Below, piece by piece: positions 9,055-19,618 of a stretch of 64,000 nt of DNA (its first letter is position 1; each line of letters opens with the position of its first letter). The notes beneath the pieces were generated by a model that did not search any database, had not been told where the DNA came from, and saw nothing but the letters and a program-made list of their open reading frames with translations. Position numbers and translations under genes: made by a program. This stretch comes from Rheinheimera pleomorphica (lineage in GTDB: Bacteria > Pseudomonadota > Gammaproteobacteria > Enterobacterales > Alteromonadaceae). Where the stretch lies: NCBI RefSeq assembly GCF_011634895.1, contig NZ_SIRR01000025.1:124001-188000 (forward strand), in the 5' to 3' direction.

Positions 9055-10233
9055 TTACGCTTTAGCGCGTTGTTCCAGTATAGCTACTGCTGGCAGAGTT
9101 TTACCCTCTAAAAACTCTAAGAAGGCACCACCACCGGTAGACACATAAGACACTTTGTCAGCAATATTGTACTTATCTATCGCGGCTAAGGTGTCGCCAC
9201 CACCGGCTATAGAAAACGCGCTACTTTGGGCTATTGCTTGTGCCAGCGCTTTAGTGCCTGCAGCAAACTGGTCAAACTCAAACACGCCCACCGGGCCATT
9301 CCAGACAATGGTACCGGCCGATTTCAGGATGTTCACTAATTCAGCTGTTGTATCCGGGCCAATATCGAAAATCATATCGCCATCGCCAACCTCAGCAACC
9401 GGCTTTAACGTTGCCAGCGTGGTTTCGCTAAACGCCTGCCCTACCACCACATCCGTTGGCACCGGTATATTGCCACCGCGCGCTTTGGCTTGTGCCATCA
9501 AACGCTGCGCTTCAGGAATAAGGTCTGCTTCGCACAAAGACTTACCCACATTATGGCCATTGGCTGCAATAAAGGTATTAGCAATACCACCGCCGACGAT
9601 TAATTGGTCGACAATGCCCGACAGTGACTCCAGCACCGTCAGTTTAGTCGACACTTTAGAGCCTCCGACAATGGCAACCAACGGCCGTTTTGGATTCTTC
9701 AGCGCGGCGGCCAGCGCATCCAGCTCAGCTGTTAATAGCGGCCCGGCGCAGGCGACAGGGGCAAACTTTGCCACACCATGAGTTGACGCCTGAGCCCGGT
9801 GCGCGGTACCAAAGGCGTCCATCACAAAGACATCACACAGCGCCGCCAGCTTTTGTGCCAACGCATCGTCGTTTTTGCCTTCGCCTTTGTTAAAGCGCAC
9901 GTTTTCAAACACCACCACTTCACCGGCCGCGACATCGATACCGTCCAGATAGTCAGCGGCTAACCGCACCGGGGCGGTTAATGCCTGCGCCAGATAGTCG
10001 ACTACCGGTTGCAGCGAAGACTCGGCATCATAAACGCCCTCTTGCGGCCGTCCCAGATGCGACATCACCATTACCTTAGCGCCTTTGCTCAGTGCCAGCT
10101 CAATGGTTGGCATCGCCGCTTTTAAGCGGGCATCTGAGGTAACTTTGCCATTTTTTACCGGCACGTTTAAATCTTCGCGGATCAGCACGCGTTTGCCGTT
10201 AAGATCCAAATCGCTCATGCGAATAACAGACAT
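9055..10233 (-). CDS. pgk: Phosphoglycerate kinase
   Basis: A 392-residue cytoplasmic enzyme of glycolysis and gluconeogenesis that transfers phosphate between 1,3-bisphosphoglycerate and ADP. It shows the N-terminal substrate-binding signature ([16 protein letters not shown]), the SHLGRP motif, the hinge [12 protein letters not shown] and the C-terminal nucleotide loop ending [14 protein letters not shown]. Length is normal. It starts 1 base after epd, and its AAGGAG ribosome-binding site lies inside the epd 3' end. Confidence 0.97.
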   Translation of the reverse strand: MSVIRMSDLDLNGKRVLIREDLNVPVKNGKVTSDARLKAAMPTIELALSKGAKVMVMSHLGRPQEGVYDAESSLQPVVDYLAQALTAPVRLAADYLDGIDVAAGEVVVFENVRFNKGEGKNDDALAQKLAALCDVFVMDAFGTAHRAQASTHGVAKFAPVACAGPLLTAELDALAAALKNPKRPLVAIVGGSKVSTKLTVLESLSGIVDQLIVGGGIANTFIAANGHNVGKSLCEADLIPEAQRLMAQAKARGGNIPVPTDVVVGQAFSETTLATLKPVAEVGDGDMIFDIGPDTTAELVNILKSAGTIVWNGPVGVFEFDQFAAGTKALAQAIAQSSAFSIAGGGDTLAAIDKYNIADKVSYVSTGGGAFLEFLEGKTLPAVAILEQRAKA

Positions 10234-10234
10234 T

Positions 10235-11263
10235 TCAAGCTCCTTGTTGTAAATTCGGTTGCATCATCGCGGCTGCCGTATCCAGCATACGGTTGGCGAA
10301 ACCCCATTCGTTGTCGCACCACACCAGACATTTTACCAGACGCTTATGACTGACCCGGGTTTGTGAGCCATCGACAATGCAGGAATGGGCATCATGGTTA
10401 AAATCGACTGATACTAATGGTTCTTCGGTGTAATCCAGAATACCGGCTAAAGCGCCAAACCTGGCTTGCTGCAGCACCTGATTAACCGCAGTGATACTGA
10501 CATCCTGATGCAGTGTCACGCTTAAATCCATCGCAGTAACATTTAACGTTGGCACCCGTACCGCTATCGCTTCAAAGCGACCGGCAAATTTCGGCAGTAT
10601 CCTCTCAATACCCAGCGCCAGCTTGGTATCAACCGGAATGATCGACTGGCTGGCAGCACGGGTGCGACGCAGATCCGGATGATAGGCATCTATCACCTGT
10701 TGATCGTGCATAGAGGCATGAATAGTCGTAATAGTGCCGCTTTCTACGCCAAAATGCTGATCCAGTACCTGAATCACCGGCACTATGCAGTTTGTCGTAC
10801 AGGAACCGGCCGACACTACCGTCATGGCAGCCGTTAAGCTGTCGTGGTTAATACCATATATAATAGTGGCATCGATATCTGTATCGGCCGGATGAGAAAA
10901 CAGCACTTTTTTCGCACCGGCGGTTAAATGCCACTGCGCATGCTCCCGGCTGTGAAACACACCAGTACATTCCAGCACCACATCAACATCCAGCTCGCGC
11001 CAGGGTAATGCCAGTGGATCCGCTTCACAATACAGCGCAATTTCATCATCAGCGACTTTAATACCGCCCTGATAAGAGCTGACACTGTGGCCAAAGCGAC
11101 CATGGGAGCTATCATACTTCAGCAGATGCGCTACGCCTTTGGCGTCTGCCAGTTCATTAATTGCCACCACCTGCAGCTGATGCTGCAAGCCTTTTTCATA
11201 AATAGCACGCAAAATGTTGCGGCCAATACGGCCAAAGCCGTTAATTGCCAGTCTGATTGCCAT
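10235..11263 (-). CDS. epd: D-erythrose-4-phosphate dehydrogenase
   Basis: A 342-residue GAPDH-fold enzyme with an N-terminal Rossmann motif ([10 protein letters not shown]), the catalytic cysteine in SCTTNC, and the Epd-type segments [18 protein letters not shown] and [12 protein letters not shown]. Epd oxidises erythrose-4-phosphate toward pyridoxal phosphate synthesis. The gene order epd-pgk-fba and the sequence around the active site match E. coli Epd better than GapA. The SAGS preceding the catalytic CTTNC differs from the common SNAS. A glycolytic GAPDH role is the alternative but less likely. Confidence 0.9.
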   Translation of the reverse strand: MAIRLAINGFGRIGRNILRAIYEKGLQHQLQVVAINELADAKGVAHLLKYDSSHGRFGHSVSSYQGGIKVADDEIALYCEADPLALPWRELDVDVVLECTGVFHSREHAQWHLTAGAKKVLFSHPADTDIDATIIYGINHDSLTAAMTVVSAGSCTTNCIVPVIQVLDQHFGVESGTITTIHASMHDQQVIDAYHPDLRRTRAASQSIIPVDTKLALGIERILPKFAGRFEAIAVRVPTLNVTAMDLSVTLHQDVSITAVNQVLQQARFGALAGILDYTEEPLVSVDFNHDAHSCIVDGSQTRVSHKRLVKCLVWCDNEWGFANRMLDTAAAMMQPNLQQGA

Positions 11264-11275
11264 AGCACCACATAG

Positions 11276-11302
11276 AAAAATGGGACCAGTGCTGATCCCA
11301 TT
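11276..11302 (-). terminator. Rho-independent terminator after tkt
   Basis: Read on the minus strand, ATGGGA and TCCCAT close a loop and are followed by five T residues. It sits 10 bases past the tkt stop and just before epd, so most tkt transcripts should end here and epd-pgk-fba would depend on readthrough or its own promoter. Confidence 0.75.
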
Positions 11303-11312
11303 ATGTTAAAAG

Positions 11313-13310
11313 TTAACCTAACAGCTCACGCGCCGCTTTAAGCACATTTTCGCTGGTGATACCAAAGTGTTCAAACAGTTGCTCGGCCGGTGCCGACTCA
11401 CCAAAGCTGGTCATACCAATGATTTTACCGGTTAAACCAACATACTTATACCAACAGTCCGTTATGCCCGCCTCAACCGCCACCCGCTTGGTTACCGCTG
11501 ACGGTAGCACGGTTTCGCGATAGCTAGCATCTTGCTGTTCAAACACGTCGGTCGATGGCATCGACACCACACGCACCGCTTTACCTTCGGTTGTCAGCGT
11601 TTTTGCTGCCTGCATCGCCAGCTCGACTTCTGAACCGGTAGCAATAAAAATCAGCTCGGGTGTGCCCGTGCAATCACTTAAGATATAACCACCGCGTTTT
11701 ACATCCTGCAGTTGCTGGGCGTTACGCGTTTGCTGCAGCAGATTTTGCCGGGTGAAGATCAGCGTGGTTGGCCCCTCAGTGCGCTCAATTGCCGCTTGCC
11801 AGGCGATGGCAGACTCGACCTGATCACAAGGCCGCCAGTTCATCAGGTTTGGCGTAGCACGCAGCGCAGCCAGTTGTTCTACCGGCTGGTGGGTTGGGCC
11901 ATCTTCGCCCAGACCGATTGAGTCGTGGGTGTAAACAAAAATTACCCGCTGTTTCATCAGCGCCGCCATGCGTACCGCATTACGGGCGTATTCCATAAAC
12001 ATTAAAAACGTGGCGCCGTAGGGCACAAAACCGCCATGCAGGGCAATGCCATTCATAATGGCCGACATACCAAATTCGCGCACACCGTAATAAATATAGT
12101 TACCGCTGGCATCAGTACCGGTCAGAGGTTTGCTGCCTGACCAGATGGTCAGGTTAGAGCCGGCTAGATCGGCCGAGCCGCCCATAAACTCAGGCAATAA
12201 CGGACCAAACGCATTCAGCGCGTTCTGTGATGCCTTACGGGTGGCGATCGTAGCTGGGTTGGCTTGCAGTTGCTCAATGTAAGCTTGTGACTGAGCCGCC
12301 CAGTCAACCGGTAACTGGCCAGAGACGCGTCGACTAAACTCGGCGGCCAATTCAGGAAAGGCGGCGCTATAACGGGCAAACAGTTGCTGCCAGCTTTGTT
12401 GCTGCGCACCACCTTTGGCTTTGGCATCCCAGTCGGCATAAATATCAGCAGGAATAGCAAAAGGCGCATGCGGCCATTGTAAAAACTCACGTGCGGCGGC
12501 GATTTCGGCATCACCCAGCGGCGCACCGTGACAGTCATGGCTGCCGCCTTTATTCGGCGCGCCGTAACCAATAACAGTACGACAACAAATTAGTGTCGGC
12601 TTGGTCGTTTCTGCTTTCGCCTGGGCTATAGCCGCAGCAACAGCGGCAGCGTCGTGGCCATCCACATTGCTGATCACATGCCAGCCATAGGCCTCAAACC
12701 GGGCTGGGGTGTTATCGGTAAACCAGCCTTCGACATGGCCATCAATCGAAATGCCATTATCATCCCAAAACGCAATTAACTTACCCAGGCCCAGGGTGCC
12801 AGCCAGCGAACAGGCTTCGTGTGAAATGCCTTCCATCAGGCAGCCATCACCTAAAAACACATAAGTATGATGATCAACAATGTCAAAGCCCGGCTGGTTA
12901 AACTGTGCCGCCAGCGCTTTTTCGGCTATCGCCATTCCCACCGCATTGGTAATGCCCTGCCCCAGCGGGCCTGTGGTGGTTTCAACACCCGGCGCATAGC
13001 CATATTCGGGGTGCCCCGGGGTTTTAGAATGTAGCTGACGAAACTGCTTTAAATCATCAATGCTTAAATCATAACCGCTAAGATGCAGCAAAGAATACAA
13101 CAACATAGAGCCGTGACCGTTAGACAAAATAAAGCGGTCGCGGTTAGGCCACTGTGGGTCTTGCGGGTTATGGTTTAAAAAATCGCGCCATAACACTTCG
13201 GCAATATCGGCCATGCCCATAGGGGCGCCCGGGTGTCCTGATTTGGCTTTTTGCACCGCATCCATACTTAACGCTCGGATAGCATTGGCGAGTTGTTTAC
13301 GAGATGGCAT
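11313..13310 (-). CDS. tkt: Transketolase
   Basis: A 665-residue thiamine-diphosphate enzyme of the pentose phosphate pathway. It has the [20 protein letters not shown]-terminal region, the TPP/Mg motif beginning [13 protein letters not shown], and the C-terminal [17 protein letters not shown] segment. The start is set at the second ATG ([13 protein letters not shown] aligns with E. coli TktA) because an AGGAG site lies 7 bases before it; the ATG five codons earlier has no such site. It is upstream of epd-pgk-fba on the same strand, joining pentose and triose metabolism. Confidence 0.96.
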   Translation of the reverse strand: MPSRKQLANAIRALSMDAVQKAKSGHPGAPMGMADIAEVLWRDFLNHNPQDPQWPNRDRFILSNGHGSMLLYSLLHLSGYDLSIDDLKQFRQLHSKTPGHPEYGYAPGVETTTGPLGQGITNAVGMAIAEKALAAQFNQPGFDIVDHHTYVFLGDGCLMEGISHEACSLAGTLGLGKLIAFWDDNGISIDGHVEGWFTDNTPARFEAYGWHVISNVDGHDAAAVAAAIAQAKAETTKPTLICCRTVIGYGAPNKGGSHDCHGAPLGDAEIAAAREFLQWPHAPFAIPADIYADWDAKAKGGAQQQSWQQLFARYSAAFPELAAEFSRRVSGQLPVDWAAQSQAYIEQLQANPATIATRKASQNALNAFGPLLPEFMGGSADLAGSNLTIWSGSKPLTGTDASGNYIYYGVREFGMSAIMNGIALHGGFVPYGATFLMFMEYARNAVRMAALMKQRVIFVYTHDSIGLGEDGPTHQPVEQLAALRATPNLMNWRPCDQVESAIAWQAAIERTEGPTTLIFTRQNLLQQTRNAQQLQDVKRGGYILSDCTGTPELIFIATGSEVELAMQAAKTLTTEGKAVRVVSMPSTDVFEQQDASYRETVLPSAVTKRVAVEAGITDCWYKYVGLTGKIIGMTSFGESAPAEQLFEHFGITSENVLKAARELLG

Positions 13311-13508
13311 CTTCACTCCTGACATTGCGCAGCTTCACCTGGCGAAGCTTATTATTATAAAGCTGATATGTTGTTAAAGCGGTATGGCGCGCTATTTTCC
13401 CAGAGCGCCCACCGGATGGCAAATTTAAATCGGCTGTGACACTAAATTCACTCACTGGCAGATCCAATATGCTGTGCTAACGTAAATAGCAGCTTAAAAT
13501 AGCATTAA

Positions 13509-13516
13509 AGACGTCT
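13509..13516 (+). promoter_or_regulatory. MetJ operator half (met box) upstream of metK
   Basis: The 8-base palindrome AGACGTCT is the exact MetJ consensus met box. It lies 126 bases before the metK start and about 17 bases upstream of a candidate -35 element. MetJ binds tandem 8-base boxes; the next box downstream (GGGCGGCA) matches the consensus at about four positions. Repression of metK by MetJ with SAM is known in enterobacteria and is inferred here. Confidence 0.6.
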
Positions 13517-13532
13517 GGGCGGCAGATTTTTC

Positions 13533-13561
13533 TGGCAAAGTCATAGCACTTTCTCTAGAAT
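13533..13561 (+). promoter_or_regulatory. metK: Candidate sigma-70 promoter of metK
   Basis: TAGAAT at 13556-13561 is a good -10 element. A poor -35 (TGGCAA, 13533-13538) stands 17 bases upstream. The spacing and the nearby met box support it, but the -35 matches only three consensus positions. Confidence 0.4.
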
Positions 13562-13642
13562 ACGCGCCTATTTTTTCCAGTTCGCTGGCTGCAACGCCCC
13601 GGCAGACTGACGGTATTAACCTTATTTAGTGGAATACAACCA

Positions 13643-14791
13643 ATGGCCCAACATATTTTTACATCTGAATCGGTTTCTGAAGGACATCCGGATAAAATCG
13701 CCGATCAGATTTCAGATGCGGTACTGGATGCAATCCTTGAACAAGATCCGAAAGCCCGCGTAGCCTGCGAAACCTTCGTTAAAACCGGCATGGTATTGGT
13801 AGGTGGCGAAATTACTACCTCGGCCTGGGTTGATATCGAAGAAATCACCCGTAAAACCGTGCGTGAAATTGGCTATACGCACTCAGACATGGGCTTCGAC
13901 GCCGACTCTTGCGCCGTATTAAATGCTATCGGTAAGCAGTCACCCGATATTAATCAGGGTGTTGACCGTGCCGATCCGAAAGAGCAAGGCGCTGGCGATC
14001 AGGGCTTAATGTTTGGTTATGCCAGCAACGAAACCGACGTATTAATGCCTGCTCCTATCACCTACTCGCACCGTTTAGTCCAACGCCAGGCCCAGGTGCG
14101 CAAAGACGGCACCCTGCCATGGTTACGCCCGGATGCCAAATCTCAGCTGAGCTTTATTTACGAAGACGGCAAGCCAGTGGGCATCGATGCCGTCGTACTG
14201 TCTACCCAGCACTGCGACACCATCAGCACAGCTGATTTACGTGAGGCGGTAATGGAAACCATTATTAAGCCGGTACTGCCAGCAGAATGGTTAACCAGCA
14301 AAACCAAGTTCTTTATTAATCCGACCGGCCGTTTTGTGATCGGCGGCCCTATGGGTGACTGTGGTTTGACCGGCCGTAAAATCATTGTAGATACTTACGG
14401 TGGTATGGCACGTCACGGTGGCGGCGCTTTTTCCGGTAAAGATCCATCAAAAGTGGACCGCTCTGCCGCTTATGCCGCCCGTTATGTGGCGAAAAACATC
14501 GTGGCAGCCGGCCTGGCCGACCGCTGCGAGCTTCAGGTGTCTTACGCTATCGGCGTGGCCGAGCCAACCTCTATCAGCCTGGAAACCTTCGGTACCAGCA
14601 AACTGAGCGAAGATGAGCTGATCAAACTGGTTCGCGAACATTTCGACCTGCGCCCGTACGGCTTAATTGAAATGTTAAAACTTGAGCGTGCTATCTATCA
14701 GCCAACAGCGGCTTACGGCCACTTCGGCCGCGAAGAGTTCCCGTGGGAGCAAACCGACAAGGCAGATATTCTGCGCCAATACGCTAAATAA
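13643..14791 (+). CDS. metK: S-adenosylmethionine synthase
   Basis: A 382-residue enzyme making S-adenosylmethionine from methionine and ATP. It begins with the [19 protein letters not shown] segment and contains the signature hexapeptide-type motif [12 protein letters not shown] and the P-loop-like [16 protein letters not shown]. Length matches E. coli MetK (384). It is monocistronic, with a met box upstream and a strong terminator downstream. Confidence 0.98.
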   Translation: MAQHIFTSESVSEGHPDKIADQISDAVLDAILEQDPKARVACETFVKTGMVLVGGEITTSAWVDIEEITRKTVREIGYTHSDMGFDADSCAVLNAIGKQSPDINQGVDRADPKEQGAGDQGLMFGYASNETDVLMPAPITYSHRLVQRQAQVRKDGTLPWLRPDAKSQLSFIYEDGKPVGIDAVVLSTQHCDTISTADLREAVMETIIKPVLPAEWLTSKTKFFINPTGRFVIGGPMGDCGLTGRKIIVDTYGGMARHGGGAFSGKDPSKVDRSAAYAARYVAKNIVAAGLADRCELQVSYAIGVAEPTSISLETFGTSKLSEDELIKLVREHFDLRPYGLIEMLKLERAIYQPTAAYGHFGREEFPWEQTDKADILRQYAK

Positions 14792-14809
14792 TTGCAACGG
14801 CAATAATAG

Positions 14810-14836
14810 AAAAGGAGAGCCCCGCTCTCCTTTTTC
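14810..14836 (+). terminator. Rho-independent terminator of metK
   Basis: An 11-bp perfect stem (AAAAGGAGAGC with GCTCTCCTTTT) closes a CCC loop and ends in a T-run, 18 bases past the metK stop codon. Confidence 0.92.
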
Positions 14837-14970
14837 ACAACTGGCGTTTAAGTGCCAGTATACTTTAGCCTTATCATCCGCGGCTTTTTGTGTATTATAA
14901 GCCGTTGTGCTGTATCCAGGGTCCTCTGTTACCTTGCAGAGTGAAACAAAACTATAAGAAAGGAAAAATC

Positions 14971-16563
14971 ATGTCTGAACAAACTGCCGCTGCTGGAAAA
15001 AGCAGCTGGCTTAACCGTGCGCTTAATGCCATCGAAGTAGTGGGTAATAAATTACCTGATCCGGCTGTATTGTTTGCCATCTTAATGGTTGTGGTCTGGG
15101 TGGTATCCTGGGCTTTAGCCGGAGTGACCTTTAACGAGGTAGACCCGCGCACCGGTGCCGCTATCCAGGTAAACAACCTGCTGGCCGCCGATTCGATGAC
15201 TGCTTTTATGGCAAAAATGGTCAACACCTTCGTCACTTTTGCCCCTCTGGGCGTGGTGCTGGTGGCGATGCTCGGCTTAGGTGTGGCCGAACATACCGGT
15301 TTTATTAATGCCGGTTTACGCTCAGTGTTATCGGTAACGCCAAAAATGCTGTTAACACCGGTACTGATTGCAGTAGGTGTTGCCAGCCATATGGCCGTAG
15401 ATGCCGGTTATGTGTTAGTTATTCCGCTTGGCGCCGTTATTTTTTATGCTGCCGGTCGGCATCCGCTGGCCGGTATTGCAGCGGCCTTCGCCGGTGTATC
15501 GGGTGGTTTTTCTGCCACTATACTGCCATCCAGTCTTGACCCGCTATTATCCGGTCTGACCCAGGTTTCGGCCCGCTTGTCATCTGATCCGGCTGCTGCC
15601 GAAATGGTGATTAGCCCAATGAACAACTATTACTTTACTACTGCATCGACGTTTTTAGTGGTGATTGTCGGCTGGATATTAACAGACAAGTTTATCGAGC
15701 CGCGCTTAAAAGCGACCCAGGTCGATGGCGATCCGGCTGATATGCCGAAAATGGATGACTTAAAGCCGAACGAGCGTAAAGGTTTACGTTGGGCCAGTTT
15801 CTCAATGTTACTAAGCGTGGTTTTGCTGATTGTCAGCGCCCTGCCAGAAAGTTCCGCCTGGCGCGCTCCTGCCGGCACTGTGCTGGCTGAAGGCCAAAGC
15901 AGCCTGCTGGTATTCTCGGCGCCGTTAATGCAGTCTATTGTCAGTATTATTTTTGTATTTTTCTTAATTCCTGGCGTCGTGTACGGCTATGTTTCAGGTA
16001 CCGCTAAAGACCATCGCGATATCATCAAAGGCATGAGTAAAGCCATGAGCGGCATGGGCTATTACATTGTAATGGCGTTTTTCTGTGCTCAGTTTATTTA
16101 TGCGTTCGGCCAGTCTAACTTAGGCGCGCTGCTGGCCATTAAAGGCGCTAACTGGCTGCAGGAAATGGCCTTTCCTATGGGCTTTACGCTGATTGGCATC
16201 GTGTTTTTGTCCGGTTTTGTAAACCTGCTGGTGGGTTCAGCGTCGGCAAAATGGGCATTAATTGGTGCCATTATGGTACCAATGCTGATGCAACTGGGTG
16301 TATCACCCGATTTAACCCAGGCCGCCTACCGGGTTGGCGACTCATCCACCAACATTATTACGCCACTGCTGCCATACTTCCCATTGATAGTAGTGTTTTG
16401 CCAGAAGTATGTGAAATCAACCGGTATCGGTACCCTGATAGCGCTAATGCTACCTTACTCTATTACCCTGCTGGTGCTGTGGACAGCCTTCTTGTTAGGT
16501 TTCTGGGCGCTGGATATTCCGCTGGGCGTAGGCTCTAGCTACACCTTCCCGGCAACCCCTTAA
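14971..16563 (+). CDS. AbgT-family transporter (p-aminobenzoyl-glutamate transporter family)
   Basis: A 530-residue polytopic inner-membrane protein, very hydrophobic throughout, with about ten or more membrane helices. It carries AbgT-family segments such as NKLPDPAVLFAILMVVVW near the N-terminus, FAPLGVVLVAMLGLGVAEHTG, and the C-terminal LVGSASAKWALIGAIMVPM and YRVGDSSTNIITPLLPYF. Family members import p-aminobenzoyl-glutamate (AbgT) or export sulfonamides (MtrF, YdaH); the substrate here cannot be told. The start is the ATG preceded by AAAGGAAAAATC; an in-frame start 27 codons earlier has no comparable site. It is followed by its own strong terminator. Confidence 0.9.
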   Translation: MSEQTAAAGKSSWLNRALNAIEVVGNKLPDPAVLFAILMVVVWVVSWALAGVTFNEVDPRTGAAIQVNNLLAADSMTAFMAKMVNTFVTFAPLGVVLVAMLGLGVAEHTGFINAGLRSVLSVTPKMLLTPVLIAVGVASHMAVDAGYVLVIPLGAVIFYAAGRHPLAGIAAAFAGVSGGFSATILPSSLDPLLSGLTQVSARLSSDPAAAEMVISPMNNYYFTTASTFLVVIVGWILTDKFIEPRLKATQVDGDPADMPKMDDLKPNERKGLRWASFSMLLSVVLLIVSALPESSAWRAPAGTVLAEGQSSLLVFSAPLMQSIVSIIFVFFLIPGVVYGYVSGTAKDHRDIIKGMSKAMSGMGYYIVMAFFCAQFIYAFGQSNLGALLAIKGANWLQEMAFPMGFTLIGIVFLSGFVNLLVGSASAKWALIGAIMVPMLMQLGVSPDLTQAAYRVGDSSTNIITPLLPYFPLIVVFCQKYVKSTGIGTLIALMLPYSITLLVLWTAFLLGFWALDIPLGVGSSYTFPATP

Positions 16564-16580
16564 GCCAACCTGTTATAACA

Positions 16581-16610
16581 CCAACCCTGCTTCGGCAGGG
16601 TTGGTTTTTT
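16581..16610 (+). terminator. Rho-independent terminator of the AbgT-family gene
   Basis: A 10-bp perfect stem (CCAACCCTGC with GCAGGGTTGG) closes a TTCG tetraloop and is followed by six T residues. It starts 18 bases after the transporter stop and separates it from rsmE. Confidence 0.95.
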
Positions 16611-16669
16611 CTGTTGCTAAGCGCCAGCGCCTGCTAACATAACGGCATAAATCAGCAGCAGAAGTTTCT

Positions 16670-17398
16670 ATGCGTATTCCACGAATTTACTCCCCAGGCG
16701 CTATAGCGCTAAACCAGGAATTTGCCCTGGATGATGAGGCCGCCAACCATGTTGGCCGGGTATTGCGTATGCCTGTCGGCAGCGCATTGCAGCTGTTTAA
16801 TGGCGATGGTTATAACTACAGCGCGCATATCAGCAGCAGCGATAAAAAGCGGGTGTTGGTGATTGCCACGGCACAGCTGGACAACCCGGTTGAGTCACCG
16901 CTAAAAATTCATCTGGGCCAAGGCATCTCCCGCGGCGATCGGATGGATTTTGCCATTCAAAAAGCGGTAGAGCTGGGCGTAACCGAAATTACCCCGCTGT
17001 TTACCGAGCGCTGCGGCGTTAAGCTTGATGGCGAGCGCCTGGCAAAACGTAACGAGCAGTGGCAAAAAATCGCGATCAGCGCCTGTGAGCAAAGCGGCCG
17101 CAGTATAGTGCCCAAAGTGCACCCGGCAATTTCGCTGGATAACTGGCTGGCGCAACACACAAAAGAATTAAAGTTAACCTTGCATCCGTGGGCAAAAGAC
17201 ACCATTAAGACGTTAAAACCGAGCACTCAGATCCGGCTGGTAATAGGCCCTGAAGGCGGTTTTAGTGAACAGGAAATGGCGCGCACCACAGCTGCCGGCT
17301 TTAGTGGCATACAGTTGGGGCCCCGCGTACTGCGCACTGAAACGGCAGCACTTACCGCGATCAGTGCGTTGCAACTGCAATTTGGCGACTTGGCCTGA
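16670..17398 (+). CDS. rsmE: 16S rRNA (uracil1498-N3)-methyltransferase
   Basis: A 242-residue SPOUT-family enzyme that methylates U1498 in the ribosomal decoding region. It has the N-terminal PUA-like part (RIPRIYSPG, HVGRVLRMP), the GQGISRGDRMDFAIQKAVELG motif, and the C-terminal knot GPEGGFSEQE with LGPRVLRTETAA. It is the first gene of rsmE-gshB-yqgE-ruvX, the same order as in E. coli, with a 9-base gap to gshB. Confidence 0.96.
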   Translation: MRIPRIYSPGAIALNQEFALDDEAANHVGRVLRMPVGSALQLFNGDGYNYSAHISSSDKKRVLVIATAQLDNPVESPLKIHLGQGISRGDRMDFAIQKAVELGVTEITPLFTERCGVKLDGERLAKRNEQWQKIAISACEQSGRSIVPKVHPAISLDNWLAQHTKELKLTLHPWAKDTIKTLKPSTQIRLVIGPEGGFSEQEMARTTAAGFSGIQLGPRVLRTETAALTAISALQLQFGDLA

Positions 17399-17407
17399 GG
17401 ATAACCG

Positions 17408-18370
17408 ATGCAAAAACCGATTAAGCTTGGCATAGTGATGGACCCTATTTCGGCCATCAATATCAAAAAAGATTCCAGCTTTGCCATGTTACTGCAGGCA
17501 CAGCAGCGTGGCTATGAAATTCATTATATGGAAATGGCCGATCTCTATTTGCTGGAAGGCCGCGCCCGGGCCAGTACCAAACGCTTAACGGTGCAGGAAG
17601 ACCCGACCAATTGGTATCAGTTTGGCAGCAGTCAGGATATCGCCTTAAGCGAGCTGGATGTGATCTTAATGCGCAAAGATCCGCCCTTTGATACCGAGTA
17701 TGTTTACGCCACTTATATGTTAGAGCGCGCCGAAGATGAAGGCACATTAATTGTCAATAAGCCACAAAGCCTGCGTGATGCCAATGAAAAACTGTATACC
17801 AGCTGGTTTAGCCAATTTACGCCCAAAACCCTGGTCAGCCGCGATGCCAGGCGCTTAAAAGCGTTTTATCAGGCCGAACAGGACGTGATTTTAAAACCGC
17901 TGGACGGTATGGGCGGCGCTTCTATTTTCCGGTTACAGCCGGGTGATGCCAATGTCAGCGTGATCATAGAAACGCTCACCCAACATGGCAGCCGCTATGC
18001 GATGGCGCAGCGTTTTATCCCACAAATTAGCGACGGCGATAAGCGCATTTTGGTGGTAAACGGTAAACCTGTGCCATACTGCTTAGCACGTATTCCGGCC
18101 AGTGGCGAAACCCGCGGTAATCTGGCTGCCGGTGGCCGTGGTGAAGCCAGGCCATTGTCAGACAGCGATTGGGCTATTGCCAACGCCGTTGCCCCAACGT
18201 TAAAAGCCAAGGGGCTGATTTTTGTTGGGCTGGATGTGATTGGTGATAAGCTGACCGAAATAAACGTCACCAGCCCAACCTGTATCCGCGAAATTGAAGC
18301 GGCGTTTCCAATCAGTATTACCGCCATGTTATTTGATGAGATTGAACAGCTGCTGGCAGCTCGCCAGTGA
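17408..18370 (+). CDS. gshB: Glutathione synthetase
   Basis: A 320-residue ATP-grasp ligase joining gamma-glutamylcysteine and glycine. It begins with KLGIVMDPISAINIKKDSS, has the substrate loop MRKDPPFDTEYVYATY, the ATP-grasp glycine loop ILKPLDGMGGASIFR and the C-terminal metal-site region DKLTEINVTSPTCIREIE. The length is within one or two residues of normal. It lies between rsmE and yqgE as in other gammaproteobacteria. Confidence 0.97.
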   Translation: MQKPIKLGIVMDPISAINIKKDSSFAMLLQAQQRGYEIHYMEMADLYLLEGRARASTKRLTVQEDPTNWYQFGSSQDIALSELDVILMRKDPPFDTEYVYATYMLERAEDEGTLIVNKPQSLRDANEKLYTSWFSQFTPKTLVSRDARRLKAFYQAEQDVILKPLDGMGGASIFRLQPGDANVSVIIETLTQHGSRYAMAQRFIPQISDGDKRILVVNGKPVPYCLARIPASGETRGNLAAGGRGEARPLSDSDWAIANAVAPTLKAKGLIFVGLDVIGDKLTEINVTSPTCIREIEAAFPISITAMLFDEIEQLLAARQ

Positions 18371-18394
18371 CAACCAAGATGTAACGAGGTCACT

Positions 18395-18952
18395 ATGCAG
18401 AATTTTCAGAATCATTTTTTAATTGCCATGCCAGCGCTGGACGATCCGCTTTTCAAGCGCAGCGTGACCTATATTTGTGAACATAACGACGAAGGCGCTA
18501 TGGGCATCGTCATAAATCATCCGCTTGACGTTAAAGTGGCCGATTTACTTAAACAACTGCAAATTGAATATGATGCTGACAGCCCGGCAGCGCAGGCGCA
18601 TGTGTGTGCCGGCGGCCCGGTGCAACATGACAGAGGTTTTGTGCTGCATACCGCCAAAGCCGGTTACGGTAGCAGCATGACGCTAAGTGACGAGCTGATG
18701 GTGACCACCTCAAAAGATATCTTGTTTGACTTAACCACAGCGCGGGCACCGGAAAAGTTTATTTTAGCCCTCGGCTATGCCGGCTGGACCGCCGGCCAGT
18801 TGGAGCAGGAAATCGCCGACAATTCCTGGCTGGTGATCCCAGCCGACAACGGCATTATTTTTGATCTTAGCCATGCCGAAAAGTGGCAAAGCGCCACCGC
18901 CAAAATGGGCATTAAACCCTGGCAACTGACCAACGAGGCCGGACACGCCTGA
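18395..18952 (+). CDS. yqgE: YqgE/AlgH family protein
   Basis: A 185-residue protein of the UPF0301 (YqgE/AlgH) family: [19 protein letters not shown] at the start, then the conserved [17 protein letters not shown] and the later [17 protein letters not shown]. The biochemical role is not settled; AlgH has been linked to alginate regulation in Pseudomonas. Its stop overlaps the ruvX start in TGATG, and a GTAACGAGGT ribosome-binding site precedes it. Confidence 0.94.
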   Translation: MQNFQNHFLIAMPALDDPLFKRSVTYICEHNDEGAMGIVINHPLDVKVADLLKQLQIEYDADSPAAQAHVCAGGPVQHDRGFVLHTAKAGYGSSMTLSDELMVTTSKDILFDLTTARAPEKFILALGYAGWTAGQLEQEIADNSWLVIPADNGIIFDLSHAEKWQSATAKMGIKPWQLTNEAGHA

Positions 18953-19368
18953 TGAGCCGCACCATTTTAACCTTCGATTATGGCACCAAGAGTATCGGTG
19001 TAGCGGTAGGTCAGGAGCTTACCGGCACCGCCTCTTTACTCAGTGCTATCAAAGCGCAGGATGGCACACCAGACTGGGCTGTGATAGAAAAGCTGATTAA
19101 AGACTGGCAACCGCAGCTGTTACTGGTGGGCTTGCCATTGAATATGGATGGCACCGAGCAGCCATTTACCGCCCGCACCCGTAAATTTGCTAATCGCTTG
19201 CATGGCCGCTTTGGCCTGCCGGTAGCGCTGCATGATGAACGCCTGACAACCACTGAAGCCCGCAGCCAGCTGTTTGCTGAGGGCGGCTACCGCAAGCTGA
19301 CAAAAGATAAAGTAGACAGTTTGTCGGCCAAAATTATTTTTCAGAGCTGGTATGAACAACAACACTAA
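18952..19368 (+). CDS. ruvX: Putative pre-16S rRNA nuclease (YqgF/RuvX)
   Basis: A 138-residue RNase H-fold protein with the first active-site aspartate in [15 protein letters not shown], the central [17 protein letters not shown] motif, and the later [11 protein letters not shown]. The family processes the 5' end of 16S rRNA in E. coli (YqgF). It overlaps yqgE by one base and itself overlaps the DUF1653 gene by 17 bases, suggesting a coupled operon. Confidence 0.96.
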   Translation: MSRTILTFDYGTKSIGVAVGQELTGTASLLSAIKAQDGTPDWAVIEKLIKDWQPQLLLVGLPLNMDGTEQPFTARTRKFANRLHGRFGLPVALHDERLTTTEARSQLFAEGGYRKLTKDKVDSLSAKIIFQSWYEQQH

Positions 19369-19618
19369 ATCACCGGTAGCAAATGGCTACTATCAGCATT
19401 ACAAAGGCGCCTATTATCAGGTTATCGACTGCGCCCGCCACAGCGAAACTGAAGAGTGGCTGGTCATTTACCGCGCCCTGTACGGCGATTTTGGCCTTTG
19501 GGCCAGGCCGGCGGCGATGTTTTGCGAAAACGTCGAAATCGCCGGCGAATTGCTACCGCGTTTTCAGTTTATCAGTGAACAACCACCCGCTGCCGTTAAG
19601 GAAAATCGGCCGGATTAA
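19352..19618 (+). CDS. DUF1653 family protein
   Basis: An 88-residue small protein whose core ([23 protein letters not shown] followed by [21 protein letters not shown], quoted in two parts) matches DUF1653, a compact SH3-like fold of unknown function. It begins inside the end of ruvX in another frame and its last 23 bases overlap the end of the convergent gene on the other strand. It is likely the last gene of the rsmE operon. Confidence 0.8.
   Translation: MNNNTKSPVANGYYQHYKGAYYQVIDCARHSETEEWLVIYRALYGDFGLWARPAAMFCENVEIAGELLPRFQFISEQPPAAVKENRPD

Larger units (their letters stand above)
13311..13642. other. Divergent tkt-metK intergenic region
   Basis: About 330 bases between the divergent tkt and metK genes with no supported gene. 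It must hold promoters for both. The visible elements are a perfect met box and a weak promoter on the metK side, listed separately. No convincing tkt promoter or structured RNA leader was recognised. Confidence 0.6.

Noticed and set aside
9155..9781. A 208-codon open frame opposite pgk on the plus strand
   Set aside because: It lies entirely inside pgk, a clear core gene, and its sequence has the composition of an antisense frame with no recognisable domain or ribosome-binding site.
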